52,541 nucleotides of DNA from the NCBI GenBank assembly GCA_000385055.1, contig ARRL01000003.1:123460-176000 (forward strand), written 5' to 3'. The position numbers and the translations under genes were made by a program. Source of the stretch: a gamma proteobacterium SCGC AAA168-P09 (GTDB lineage Bacteria; Pseudomonadota; Gammaproteobacteria; Magnimaribacterales; D2472). The first letter of the stretch is position 1; each line of letters opens with the position of its first letter. The notes beneath the pieces are model-generated. The model did no database searches. It was not told the DNA's origin and worked only from the letters and a program-made list of their open reading frames with translations. Below, piece after piece: positions 41,052-49,997 of this stretch.

Positions 41052-42104
41052 ATGAAATCATATAAAGTCGTTGCAAGCGGAGCCTCCCTTGAATTGCATG
41101 AATCTGAAAGACCTGTTCCAAAAGGTAAGCAGGTATTAATTAAAACTATTGCTTGCGGAGTTTGTCATACAGATATTCATATTCATGATGGATACTTTGA
41201 TTTAGGAAATGATAATCATATTCCCTCTAGGATGAATGAAACATTAACTATGGGTCATGAAATTTATGGGGAATTAATTGAGGTTGGTTCAGATGTTTCA
41301 AACGTAGAAATTGGAAAAAAATACGTTGTGTATCCATGGATAGGTTGTGGTGAGTGCAATGAGTGTGAAAGAGATATGGAACATTACTGCTCACCTTTTA
41401 CAGCAGAAAATCTTGGTGTTTCTGTTGATGGGGGTTATGGAGAGTATGTTCTTGTTAAAGATTCCAAATATCTTTTTGATGCCGGCAATACACCAGATGA
41501 ACTTGCTGGCACTTATGCCTGCAGAGGTCTTACAGCATATAGTGCATTAAAAAAAGCTAACCTAGATAGGGGAGATAGTGTTGTAATTATAAGTGCTGGA
41601 GGTTTAGGCCTACTTGCGTTAAAAATTGCAATCGCAGCATTTGAAGTAAATGCCATAGTTGTGGATATAGATAATGAAAAACTATCAATTGCAAAAAAAA
41701 TTGGTGCATCGGAAGTAATAAATTCTAAAGATGAAGGAGCCGCTTCTAAAATTATGGAAATTTTAGGAGGAGCTGCTTCAACTATTTTAGATTTTGTAGG
41801 CTCAGAAGAGTCTGTTAATTTCGGCTACAGTCTATTTGGCATTAATAAAGGTGGTTTATATGTATTAATAGGTTTGTTAGGTGGCAAATTTGATCTTCCG
41901 CTTCCTCTTCATACATTTACAGCTAGAACAATTACTGGAACCTATGTTGGAAGCATGAAAGAGATGAAAGAATTAATGGATTTGGTAAGAGAAGGTAGAA
42001 TTGAGCCGTTAGAAGTTGAGACTAGACCAGTATCAAAAGCCAGTGATACACTAGCCGATCTTAAGGCAGGTAAGATTAAAGGTTTAGTATGTCTTAAGCA
42101 CTAA
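41052..42104 (+). CDS. Zinc-dependent alcohol dehydrogenase
   Basis: This 350-residue medium-chain dehydrogenase has catalytic zinc ligands Cys38 (CGVCHTD) and His69-Glu70 (MGHE). The structural zinc Cys cluster is at 99, 102, 105 and 113 (CGECNECERDMEHYC). The Rossmann motif is SAGGLGLLALKIA. It probably oxidises or reduces an alcohol/aldehyde with NAD(H); substrate unknown. The gene is 5 bases from the next small gene, so it is co-transcribed with it and perhaps with the TonB receptor after that. Confidence 0.92.
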   Translation: MKSYKVVASGASLELHESERPVPKGKQVLIKTIACGVCHTDIHIHDGYFDLGNDNHIPSRMNETLTMGHEIYGELIEVGSDVSNVEIGKKYVVYPWIGCGECNECERDMEHYCSPFTAENLGVSVDGGYGEYVLVKDSKYLFDAGNTPDELAGTYACRGLTAYSALKKANLDRGDSVVIISAGGLGLLALKIAIAAFEVNAIVVDIDNEKLSIAKKIGASEVINSKDEGAASKIMEILGGAASTILDFVGSEESVNFGYSLFGINKGGLYVLIGLLGGKFDLPLPLHTFTARTITGTYVGSMKEMKELMDLVREGRIEPLEVETRPVSKASDTLADLKAGKIKGLVCLKH

Positions 42105-42109
42105 ACACC

Positions 42110-42382
42110 ATGACAAATATTAAGAATAACAAAGCATTTATTTTATTAGCAGGAATTTTATTTGCTGCTTCTATAACTGCTGATCCATTTATTCATGATC
42201 ATTTTGAGAAAAGTGAATCTCTTATAGAATGTCAGTTTTGTGAAAACAAGACTGCCGATATCAAAAATGTTAAATCGGAAATAAATAAGAGAATTGAATT
42301 ATCCATTTTTAGTCCTGACAGCAATCAAGACTTATCATCTTCTAACAGCAAAAACTATCAATCAAGAGCTCCACCAAAATAA
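42110..42382 (+). CDS. Small exported protein with His and CxxC motifs
   Basis: The 90-residue protein has a signal peptide (about 1-25, cleaved after ITA). A short mature domain has FIHDHFEKSE and CQFCENK, and the tail ends SRAPPK. The His pair and CxxC suggest metal binding. I recall small secreted proteins with a similar RAPP-type ending next to TonB receptors in marine gammaproteobacteria (DUF2946-like), but this is not certain. It lies between the zinc dehydrogenase and a His/Asp-rich receptor, consistent with a metal-related role. Confidence 0.6.
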   Translation: MTNIKNNKAFILLAGILFAASITADPFIHDHFEKSESLIECQFCENKTADIKNVKSEINKRIELSIFSPDSNQDLSSSNSKNYQSRAPPK

Positions 42383-42427
42383 TAAATTTTTATCTATTTT
42401 AAATTTTTATTTTTTTAAGGAGTTCTT

Positions 42428-44572
42428 ATGAAAAAACTTTTAAGCACATTAATAATTTTTAGTGCTACATATTCAAACGAAATCGCTTCACAAGATGTTG
42501 AAGAGATTATCGTGGTTACATCTGCTTTGATAGATACAACCGAAATTACAAATCCATTATACGTTATAGACGGCGATGAGATACTCGATGATGCAACAAC
42601 AAGCTTAGGAGATGCTATTGATACTTATCTTGGTATTTCTATTGCTGATTATGGTGCAGCTGTTGGACAACCAATAATAAGAGGTATGTCAGGCCCAAGA
42701 GTAAAGATTCTTAAAAATGGTATGGTTATTAGAGATGTATCCGGTATTGGTGCAGATCATATAAATGATATTGATCTTAATGATATTGCGCAAATAGAAA
42801 TTGTTAAGGGTCCATCATCATTGCTCTATGCCAATGGAACGATCGGCGGAATCATTAATGTAGTTGATGACTCTATTTCAACTATAAATTATGAACTTCC
42901 TAAATTAAAAGTTGGTTATGAAACTCAATCTGTAAATGATGGATCATCTGAATTCATTAACTTTAAAAATAATTTCAATGGCTTTAACGTTAATGTTGGT
43001 TATAAAAATACTGAGTTTGGTAACTACGACGTCCCTGATGGTGCTGTTATTCATGAAGAAGATCATGGCGATGATAAAGAATTAAGCTATATAGAAAATT
43101 CTGATTATGCTGTAGAGGCTACTAAATTTGGTATCTCAAGAGCAGGTGATTGGGGTCATGTTGGTGTTTCAGTGGATAACCTTGAAAGCCTTTATGGGAT
43201 ACCTTTTCATGGCGAAGAACATCCTAAAGAAGATGGTGAACCTCATGAAGATGAAAGAATTTTCTCATCCACAGACTCAGAAAGCTTTACTGTAAAAGGT
43301 TCCTATAATGTTAATGGAAATTTAGTTAACAAAATTGACTATACATATAGAGATTCTGACTACACCTTAGTTGAAGCACATGCCGAAGAAGAGGGTCACG
43401 ATGAACCTCATGATCCTGAGGAAGAAGAACATGCACCAACCTTATTTAGCAACAATGCCACTGAATATGGTGCGATTTTTGATATCTCAAATGACATAAA
43501 AACTCAAAAATTATCATTTAATTATGTAGATGAAGATTCTTCAATAGTTGGAGAAGAAGCATTCATGAATCCCGCAAACAATGAAGTTCTAACACTTGGT
43601 TATTTTGTAGGCCAAGATTTTGATTTGTTTCATGTTGATTTAGGAATTAGATTGGATCAAGTTACAAGATCTGGAAGTATTACTGATGAAGAGCATGGTG
43701 ATGTAGATAATTTTACTATCGATGATGATGTTTCAAGCTTTGCTGTTAGTATTGGAAGAGATCTTTCTGATACATTAGAGTTAAATCTCGGCTTTTCTAG
43801 CGTTGAGAGACTGCCATCTGTAATTGAATTATTTATGAATGGTCCTCATATGGCTTCAGGTAGATTTGAAGTTGGAGATCCAACACTAAGTGCTGAAACT
43901 TCTAATAATTTTGATATTTCATTAAATTTTGATAATGGAGAATATTTTGCAAGTGCAAGCTTCTTTATTAATGATGTAGATAACTATATTGCTCTAATTG
44001 ATGAAGAAGATCATGACGGACATGATCCACATGGTGGAGACGATGATGGAGATGATCCGCATGATGGAGATGATGATGGTCAACACCCTCCGCATGATCT
44101 ACATGAAAATCTCATTCATGCCAATTATGTTCAAGAAGATGCTGAATTTGATGGATATGAAATTGAGTTTGGCAGAACATTTGATATAGGTGCAGGAAAA
44201 ATGACATTATCTTTTGGAAGAGATGTTGTAAATGCTAAATTTACAGATGGTCATAACGTACCAAGAATAAATCCTGCAAGAAATGTTTACTCACTTTCAT
44301 ATGCTCAAGATGACATAGTCTTTAAGTTACATTTAAAAGATGTTGAAAAACAAAATGATGTTGGTGAAGGCGAAACAGCCACTGCTGGATATCAAATGCT
44401 GGACACAAGGCTTACTAAGACATTTGATTTAAGTGGAAAAGGTGAACTTAAAGTTTCATTATTTGGAAGAAATCTTTTAGATGAAGCGGCAAGAAATCAT
44501 GCTTCTTTTGTGAAAAATGAGGTTCCTCTTCCTGGAAAAAACTATGGAATTAAATTTAATTTAACTTACTAA
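42428..44572 (+). CDS. TonB-dependent outer-membrane receptor with His/Asp-rich loops (ZnuD-like)
   Basis: The 714-residue protein has a signal peptide (about 1-21), a TonB box-like EEIIVVTS and a plug domain (about 40-150) with GQPIIRGMSGPRVKILKNGM. The plug continues with IEIVKGPSSLLYANGTIGGI. The barrel ends in the aromatic KFNLTY. Four extracellular-type segments are rich in His, Asp and Glu: about residues 209-218, 261-279, 317-338 and 524-565, the last a run of DPHGGDDDG-type repeats. This resembles zinc receptors such as Neisseria ZnuD, whose loops are His/Asp-rich. Substrate is therefore likely zinc or another divalent metal. A strong AAGGAG ribosome-binding site precedes the ATG. Confidence 0.88.
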   Translation: MKKLLSTLIIFSATYSNEIASQDVEEIIVVTSALIDTTEITNPLYVIDGDEILDDATTSLGDAIDTYLGISIADYGAAVGQPIIRGMSGPRVKILKNGMVIRDVSGIGADHINDIDLNDIAQIEIVKGPSSLLYANGTIGGIINVVDDSISTINYELPKLKVGYETQSVNDGSSEFINFKNNFNGFNVNVGYKNTEFGNYDVPDGAVIHEEDHGDDKELSYIENSDYAVEATKFGISRAGDWGHVGVSVDNLESLYGIPFHGEEHPKEDGEPHEDERIFSSTDSESFTVKGSYNVNGNLVNKIDYTYRDSDYTLVEAHAEEEGHDEPHDPEEEEHAPTLFSNNATEYGAIFDISNDIKTQKLSFNYVDEDSSIVGEEAFMNPANNEVLTLGYFVGQDFDLFHVDLGIRLDQVTRSGSITDEEHGDVDNFTIDDDVSSFAVSIGRDLSDTLELNLGFSSVERLPSVIELFMNGPHMASGRFEVGDPTLSAETSNNFDISLNFDNGEYFASASFFINDVDNYIALIDEEDHDGHDPHGGDDDGDDPHDGDDDGQHPPHDLHENLIHANYVQEDAEFDGYEIEFGRTFDIGAGKMTLSFGRDVVNAKFTDGHNVPRINPARNVYSLSYAQDDIVFKLHLKDVEKQNDVGEGETATAGYQMLDTRLTKTFDLSGKGELKVSLFGRNLLDEAARNHASFVKNEVPLPGKNYGIKFNLTY

Positions 44573-44594
44573 ATTAAAGTTTTTCGATTAATAT

Positions 44595-44638
44595 AAGCTC
44601 TCCAAAACTATAGAAAAGGTTTGGGGAGCTTTTTATTT
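44595..44638 (+). terminator. Intrinsic terminator after the TonB receptor
   Basis: A 12-bp stem with one G-U pair (44595-44606 with 44620-44631) and a 13-base loop is followed by TTTATTT. Its right arm contains GGGGAG, the only possible ribosome-binding site of the MerC-like gene that starts at 44640. The hairpin may therefore both stop transcription and mask translation. Confidence 0.75.
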
Positions 44639-44639
44639 A

Positions 44640-45044
44640 ATGAAATCACAACTTACTTCAGATAAATTCGTAATGTCATTCTCGGTAATGTGCTTAATAC
44701 ATTGTTTATTTGCTCCATCTTTAATCATTCTTTCATATAGCTCTTTAGCTTTAACATTTGAAAGCGAATTAATACACAAAGCTATCTTGCTACTAACTAT
44801 TCCAGTTAGTATCTTTGCAATAAGCTTGGGATACAAAAATCATTCAAATAATTCAATTATTTATATAGGCATAGGTGGATTAACAATATTAATATCAGCC
44901 CTACTTGTTGAAGATAATATTGGTTCTAATGCTCAAACAGTTTTAACCATGATAGGCTCATTGATGGTTATTTTTTGTCATTACAGAAATTATAAAATAT
45001 GTAAAAAAGTAAATTGTGAATGTCATAAAGTATCAAGCGCTTAA
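44640..45044 (+). CDS. MerC-domain small membrane protein
   Basis: The 134-residue protein has four hydrophobic segments (about 11-38, 45-65, 72-92 and 98-116). It has Cys18 and Cys22 in MCLIHCLFAPS, the family signature of MerC-like transporters, and a Cys-rich C-terminus (KICKKVNCECH). MerC of mercury-resistance operons moves metal across the inner membrane. In this context a role in zinc or other metal uptake behind the receptor is more likely, but this is inferred from neighbours. The ATG follows the terminator by one base, so expression needs read-through or a hidden promoter. Confidence 0.8.
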   Translation: MKSQLTSDKFVMSFSVMCLIHCLFAPSLIILSYSSLALTFESELIHKAILLLTIPVSIFAISLGYKNHSNNSIIYIGIGGLTILISALLVEDNIGSNAQTVLTMIGSLMVIFCHYRNYKICKKVNCECHKVSSA

Positions 45045-45121
45045 TAATTTTCTATTAATAAAACTCGATTAATTACTTTAGATACGAATTTATTGTATGA
45101 TTCGCTTTTTTGTTCCACAAC

Positions 45122-47713
45122 ATGACTAAATATAAAATTCTATTTTATTTGCTACTAGTTAGTCCTTTTGTCATTGCAAATTATGATATTGAGGAAATTA
45201 TTACAACAGGATCATTGGTAAATAATCCTGAGCAAGATGCGTCACCAATTGACGTTATTACTCAAGAGGATTTTGAAAATTTTAATATCTCTAATTTTGC
45301 TGAAATTAGTAAATATATAGCCTCCTCATCGGGGTCACATTTCCAGACAAACGCCCTTGAGGGAGTTGATCAGGGAATGGCCTCGATTACACTCAGAGGT
45401 TTAGATCATGCATCTACGCTTCTTCTTGTTAACTCAAAAAGACATACTTTTGCTGGAACCCCCTCAAATCAGGGTGAAGGATATATTGATATAAATATCA
45501 TCCCTGAAATAGCAATCAAACAAATTGAAATTTTAAAAGAAGGAGCTACATCACTATATGGATCTGATGCCGTTGCTGGCGTTGTAAATGTTCTAACTCA
45601 GAAAGATTTTGAAGGATTTAAATTAAGAATTAATAACTTTGAAACTTCAAATTATAGTCAGAGAGATAAATCTTTAGGTTTATTGGTAGGATCAAATTAT
45701 AAAAGTGGCAGCTATGTGTTTGGTCTTAATATGCTGCAGAGATTTTCTCTTTCAGCTTCTGAAATTCCTGGAATAGCTGAGCTTGGCCTTAGCGGCTTGG
45801 GTAAAACCTTTAAAATTTCTGCAGATGATACAGTTAGTAACGGTCTATATTCAGGTAATTATAATGCTAATCAATTTGTACCTGACCCCCAATGCGAGGC
45901 AAATGGCGGTGTGTTAGATGGATCTTTTTGCAGATTCTTATACGGTACCAGATTTAATATAGTGAATGATGAAGATCACTCAAAAGCATATGCCAATTTA
46001 TCTTTTGAAAGAAGTAATTATGTTTATGAGATTACCTTTATGGGATCAGCAGTTGAAGTAAATGATAACCCTCAATCACCCTCATATCCTGCTCTTCCTT
46101 TTTTATCTAGACAAATCCAACCCGGTCAAGGAGGGAGTCCTTTTAATGTTCCAGTTACTTGGTATGGGCGTCCTCTTGGTTCTGAATTCGATTCCCCATA
46201 TTCTCCCAAGGATATAAAACAATACAATCTTAGTCAGACACTCAATACTAATATTAGTGAAAGCACGGAATTAGAGGCTTCTTTAACTATTAGTAGTCAC
46301 TCTAATGATCATTACAGGCCAGATATTATTGATTCAAAGTTCTTAGAAGCACTTAATGGCACAACCATGGGTCAATCTAATGGAACTATTACATATTGGA
46401 ATATATTTGATTCATCACAAAATACGCAAGAACTAATTGATTATGTAAGAGGTGCTGAAGTTTCATCTAAAGAGGCGTCTTTAAAAACTCTAGATTTAAT
46501 CTTTAGAACCAATATAGATGACTATGAAATAGCATATGGCCTTCAGTTAAATGATGAAGAGCTGAAAATCTCATATGATGATATTAGTAAAGCTCAATTT
46601 GATTCAGATGGAAAAATTGTTAAATCAGCAGATTTATTCTTTTTAGGTGGAGGCATTAATGTCTCTAAAAATAGAAATAAATACGCTGGTTTCTTTGAAA
46701 TTCAAACTAAGCCAATAGAAAATATTGATATCAAAATTGCTGGAAGATTTGAAGAGTTTGAGAATGATTCATCATTTGATCCTAAAATTTCTTTTAAGTA
46801 TTCTCCATCAGATGATATAACTCTTAGAGCTTCAAGAAGTTCATCTTTTTCTATGCCCTCTATGGCACAAATGTTTTCAAGTGATATTAATTTAGGTAGT
46901 GTAAGAGACTTTAATGGCGACTCACCATATGTAAGACAAGCGCAAATCGGTAATCCAAACCTTAAGCCTGCAACTTCTAATAATTTAAATATTGGACTTA
47001 TTTTTGAAAATCAAAAGCAAAGACTCAGTATCGATTATTGGAATATCAATTATAAAAATAGAATTGAAGCTCAAAGTGCCCAAGTTATTCTTAATACAAA
47101 TCCAAATGGCTCAAGTATTACTAGAAACTCCAATGGTGATTTAATTGGAGTTACTACAACATATTTTAACGAAGAATCAACTGAGGTATCTGGAGTTGAT
47201 CTGAACTTCAATAGACTTATATTAACCTCTGATAAATATGGAAATGTATCGCTATCAATTAACTCAACAACTTTAATTGAGTTCCTTACTCCAGCTCTCA
47301 GCAATGAAGGTGGTGAATTTATGATTGATAGAGTTGGTAAATTTAATTATGACACCAACACTCACTCACTTCCTAAAAATAGAATCAATGCTTTTTTAAA
47401 TTGGAAATATCAAGATTATGATATTAATTTTAACTCTCGATATATTGATGGATACAGCAATCAACGATCAATTAATAGCCTTGGGATATTATATGGATAT
47501 AACAATTCAGTAGATTCATTTTTTGCTCATGATTTATCTTTAAAAAGACAGCTATTTACAAATAAAGGCGAAATAGATATTAAGTTATCAATTATCAATT
47601 TATTCGATGAGTCTGCTCCAAGACTATATGATGCACCTGACTTTAGTTTTGATACTAGGGTTCATGATCCTAGAGGAAGAATTGTGGGCATCAATTTTGA
47701 ATATAGGCATTAA
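45122..47713 (+). CDS. TonB-dependent receptor, substrate unknown
   Basis: The 863-residue protein begins MTKYKILFYLLLVSPFVIA (signal peptide), then EEIITTGSL, with a plug containing MASITLRGLDHASTLLLVNS and IEILKEGATSLYGSDAVAGV. A large beta barrel follows. The barrel has no His/Asp repeats, so a metal role is less likely; an organic ligand such as a peptide or oligosaccharide is possible. I chose ATG 45122 over TTG 45110 because it directly opens the signal peptide. No Shine-Dalgarno sequence is visible. A weak -10 (TATGAT, 45096-45101) precedes it. Confidence 0.9.
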   Translation: MTKYKILFYLLLVSPFVIANYDIEEIITTGSLVNNPEQDASPIDVITQEDFENFNISNFAEISKYIASSSGSHFQTNALEGVDQGMASITLRGLDHASTLLLVNSKRHTFAGTPSNQGEGYIDINIIPEIAIKQIEILKEGATSLYGSDAVAGVVNVLTQKDFEGFKLRINNFETSNYSQRDKSLGLLVGSNYKSGSYVFGLNMLQRFSLSASEIPGIAELGLSGLGKTFKISADDTVSNGLYSGNYNANQFVPDPQCEANGGVLDGSFCRFLYGTRFNIVNDEDHSKAYANLSFERSNYVYEITFMGSAVEVNDNPQSPSYPALPFLSRQIQPGQGGSPFNVPVTWYGRPLGSEFDSPYSPKDIKQYNLSQTLNTNISESTELEASLTISSHSNDHYRPDIIDSKFLEALNGTTMGQSNGTITYWNIFDSSQNTQELIDYVRGAEVSSKEASLKTLDLIFRTNIDDYEIAYGLQLNDEELKISYDDISKAQFDSDGKIVKSADLFFLGGGINVSKNRNKYAGFFEIQTKPIENIDIKIAGRFEEFENDSSFDPKISFKYSPSDDITLRASRSSSFSMPSMAQMFSSDINLGSVRDFNGDSPYVRQAQIGNPNLKPATSNNLNIGLIFENQKQRLSIDYWNINYKNRIEAQSAQVILNTNPNGSSITRNSNGDLIGVTTTYFNEESTEVSGVDLNFNRLILTSDKYGNVSLSINSTTLIEFLTPALSNEGGEFMIDRVGKFNYDTNTHSLPKNRINAFLNWKYQDYDINFNSRYIDGYSNQRSINSLGILYGYNNSVDSFFAHDLSLKRQLFTNKGEIDIKLSIINLFDESAPRLYDAPDFSFDTRVHDPRGRIVGINFEYRH

Positions 47714-47736
47714 ATAAAATAAATAACTTAAAGAGG

Positions 47737-47764
47737 TTGATAACCCTTTTTGATCAAATATAAA
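47737..47764 (+). promoter_or_regulatory. sigma-70 promoter of the rnr-like gene
   Basis: TTGATA (47737-47742) and TATAAA (47759-47764) are 16 bases apart. The start would fall near 47771, about seven bases before the ATG at 47778. The predicted mRNA would be almost leaderless, and no Shine-Dalgarno motif is visible. Confidence 0.5.
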
Positions 47765-47777
47765 CTAAACTCACACA

Positions 47778-49253
47778 ATGAATGAGCTTGAAAGCACTAT
47801 ATCCCAAATTATTGAAGAAAATTTTCTTCCTTATGAATGGAATGACAACATAGATAAAGAGCTTAAAGACCTTAGCCTAAATACTGAACTCAACAGAAAA
47901 GATTTAACTCAAATACCCTTTGTAACAATTGATGGAGCTGATGCAAAAGACTTTGATGATGCCGTTTTTTGCAACCTTAATGATAAAACATTTATTTTAG
48001 ATGTAGCTATTGCTGATGTTGCAGAAATTGTGAAATTAGATTCAGCATTAAATAAAGAAGCTATGCAAAGAGGTACTTCTATTTATTTTCCCTCAAAGGT
48101 TATTCCCATGCTACCTGAAAAAATATCTAATAATCTTTGTTCGCTAGTTCCAAATGAGGTTAGAAATGTTCTGGTTTGTGAAATGATATTTTCACTAAGT
48201 GGTGAAATGGAGTCATATAAATTTTTTGAAGCTAGAATAAAATCTCATAAGAGAATGACTTACAACGAAGTTGAAGACTTTATCAAAAATCAAAAATTAA
48301 ATGCATCGAAGAGCATAAAAAATTCATTAGACTCTTTAAACATTCTTACAAAAAGTTTATTAATAAAAAGAAATAAAAGACAAGCGCTAGAAATAGACAG
48401 TCAAGAGCCAATACTTAATATAAATAAAAATGGAAAGGTGGAACAGATATCATTACCGCAGAGGCTTTATGCTCATCAAATGATTGAAGAATCTATGCTT
48501 GCAGCTAATGTATGCGCTGCTTCATTCATGAATAAACATTACAAATATGGTATTTATAGAGTTCATGAAAAGCCAGATGACATTAAATTAGATACTCTTA
48601 AATCATTCTTTTCTTTAAAAGGTTTTTCAGATGGTTTTAAGAAAGAGCCGTTAGATCTAATAACTCAGTGTTTAAAATATTCGTCAAAAAAAGGTTTAAG
48701 TAAAATCTTGCAAACCGTTGTTCTTCAAAGTTTAAAAAGAGCAGAGTATTCAACAAAAGAAATTGGTCATTTTGGTCTTCAGTTGGATAGATATTCTCAT
48801 TTCACATCACCCATTAGAAGATATCCGGATCTAATGACGCATAGACTTATAAAAAATATCTTAAATAATGAGAATTTAAAAATTGATAAGGAGCTTGTTG
48901 AGGAAGATTGTCAAGAAATGTCTGAATTAGAAAGAATTGCTGAAAAATCTTCAAGACAGGTAACGCAACAAATGATTTGTTACTATATGAAGAGCTATAT
49001 TGGCCAAGAATTTAACAGTACAGTTACTGGAATAACTGATTTTGGTTTATTCTCTGAAATTGATGGATTTTATGTTTCAGGTTTAATTCATGTTACTGAT
49101 TTGCCAGGTGATAGATATTTTTATGATAGAGAAGCTAATATATTGAAAGGTAAGAAAACTGGAAGAACATATAGACTAGGCCAGAATATAAAAATAAAAA
49201 TAGCTAACGTGACACCTCATGAGAGAAAAATAACATTAATACCAAATAATTAA
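47778..49253 (+). CDS. rnr: Short RNase R / RNase II-family exoribonuclease
   Basis: This enzyme degrades RNA 3' to 5'. The RNB catalytic core starts almost at once: DLTQIPFVTIDGADAKDFDD, with Asp52, Asp55, Asp58, Asp60 and Asp61 near the magnesium site, and HFTSPIRRYPDLMTHRLIKN. A C-terminal S1 domain (about 405-490) has SGLIHVTDLPGD. At 491 residues it lacks the N-terminal cold-shock domains and the basic tail of E. coli RNase R (813 residues); RNase II is about 640. The rlmB gene follows by 10 bases, as in the E. coli rnr-rlmB operon, which supports orthology to rnr. Confidence 0.85.
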   Translation: MNELESTISQIIEENFLPYEWNDNIDKELKDLSLNTELNRKDLTQIPFVTIDGADAKDFDDAVFCNLNDKTFILDVAIADVAEIVKLDSALNKEAMQRGTSIYFPSKVIPMLPEKISNNLCSLVPNEVRNVLVCEMIFSLSGEMESYKFFEARIKSHKRMTYNEVEDFIKNQKLNASKSIKNSLDSLNILTKSLLIKRNKRQALEIDSQEPILNINKNGKVEQISLPQRLYAHQMIEESMLAANVCAASFMNKHYKYGIYRVHEKPDDIKLDTLKSFFSLKGFSDGFKKEPLDLITQCLKYSSKKGLSKILQTVVLQSLKRAEYSTKEIGHFGLQLDRYSHFTSPIRRYPDLMTHRLIKNILNNENLKIDKELVEEDCQEMSELERIAEKSSRQVTQQMICYYMKSYIGQEFNSTVTGITDFGLFSEIDGFYVSGLIHVTDLPGDRYFYDREANILKGKKTGRTYRLGQNIKIKIANVTPHERKITLIPNN

Positions 49254-49263
49254 TTAGCTAGAA

Positions 49264-49989
49264 ATGATTAAGAAAGGAAATGATTTAAGAATTGGGTTTC
49301 ATAGTATTGAAAGCATAATTAATCATAATCCTCATAAAATTAAAAAAATTTTTTTACCCTCAAATAGGGATGATCTAAGACTAAACGAACTCATATCGTT
49401 AATAGATAAAAATGATTTGAAGTATGAATTTTCTAGTAAAGTTAAACAGGAACCTGAAGCCATAATTGCAAATGATCCTGAGCTAAATTTCAAAGATTTT
49501 AAAGATTATTTAAATTCAAATTTGGTTAATCAACCATTGATTTTAATATTAGATAACGTTATTGATCCAAGAAATTTAGGTGCTTGCATTAGGTGTGCTG
49601 CTGTAGCCGGAGCAGATGCAATGATTATTAATAAACACCAATGTGCTCCTATAAATGCAATTGCACATAAGGTTTCTGCAGGCGGTGTTGAAGTAATCAA
49701 ATTATTTCATGTTACTAATTTAGTTAATTGTCTTAAATTTCTTAGTGAAAAAAATGTAAATATTTATGGGCTAAGTGAGCATGCTAGTGAAAGTTATCAT
49801 GAATCTGATTTTGTATCCTCAACGGCAATAATTATGGGTGCAGAAGAATCTGGTATAAGAGAAAAAACGCTTGAAAGATGCGACTATAAAATTAACCTAA
49901 GTAGTAATAAGTTATTTAAAAGCTTTAATGTTTCTGTTGCAACTGGGATAATATTATCTGAAGCTAATAGACAACGACTGAACAAATAA
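49264..49989 (+). CDS. rlmB: 23S rRNA 2'-O-ribose methyltransferase (Gm2251 type)
   Basis: SpoU-family methyltransferase, probably methylating G2251 in the 23S P loop. The 241-residue protein has an N-terminal L30e-like domain and the three SpoU motifs in order: LDNVIDPRNLGACIRCA, IIMGAEESGIR and SFNVSVATGIILSEANRQR. The trefoil-knot SAM site is formed by the latter two. It follows the RNase R-like gene by 10 bases and precedes lpxC by 8 bases. Confidence 0.93.
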   Translation: MIKKGNDLRIGFHSIESIINHNPHKIKKIFLPSNRDDLRLNELISLIDKNDLKYEFSSKVKQEPEAIIANDPELNFKDFKDYLNSNLVNQPLILILDNVIDPRNLGACIRCAAVAGADAMIINKHQCAPINAIAHKVSAGGVEVIKLFHVTNLVNCLKFLSEKNVNIYGLSEHASESYHESDFVSSTAIIMGAEESGIREKTLERCDYKINLSSNKLFKSFNVSVATGIILSEANRQRLNK

Positions 49990-49997
49990 TTAATTAA

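Noticed and set aside
43998..44189. Met/Asp-rich frame inside the TonB receptor
   Set aside because: It is the alternate frame of the His/Asp repeat region and has no start context.
47730..47755. Hairpin and T run after the second TonB receptor as a terminator
   Set aside because: The pairing is only four solid base pairs and overlaps the promoter of the next gene, so termination is not supported by sequence alone.
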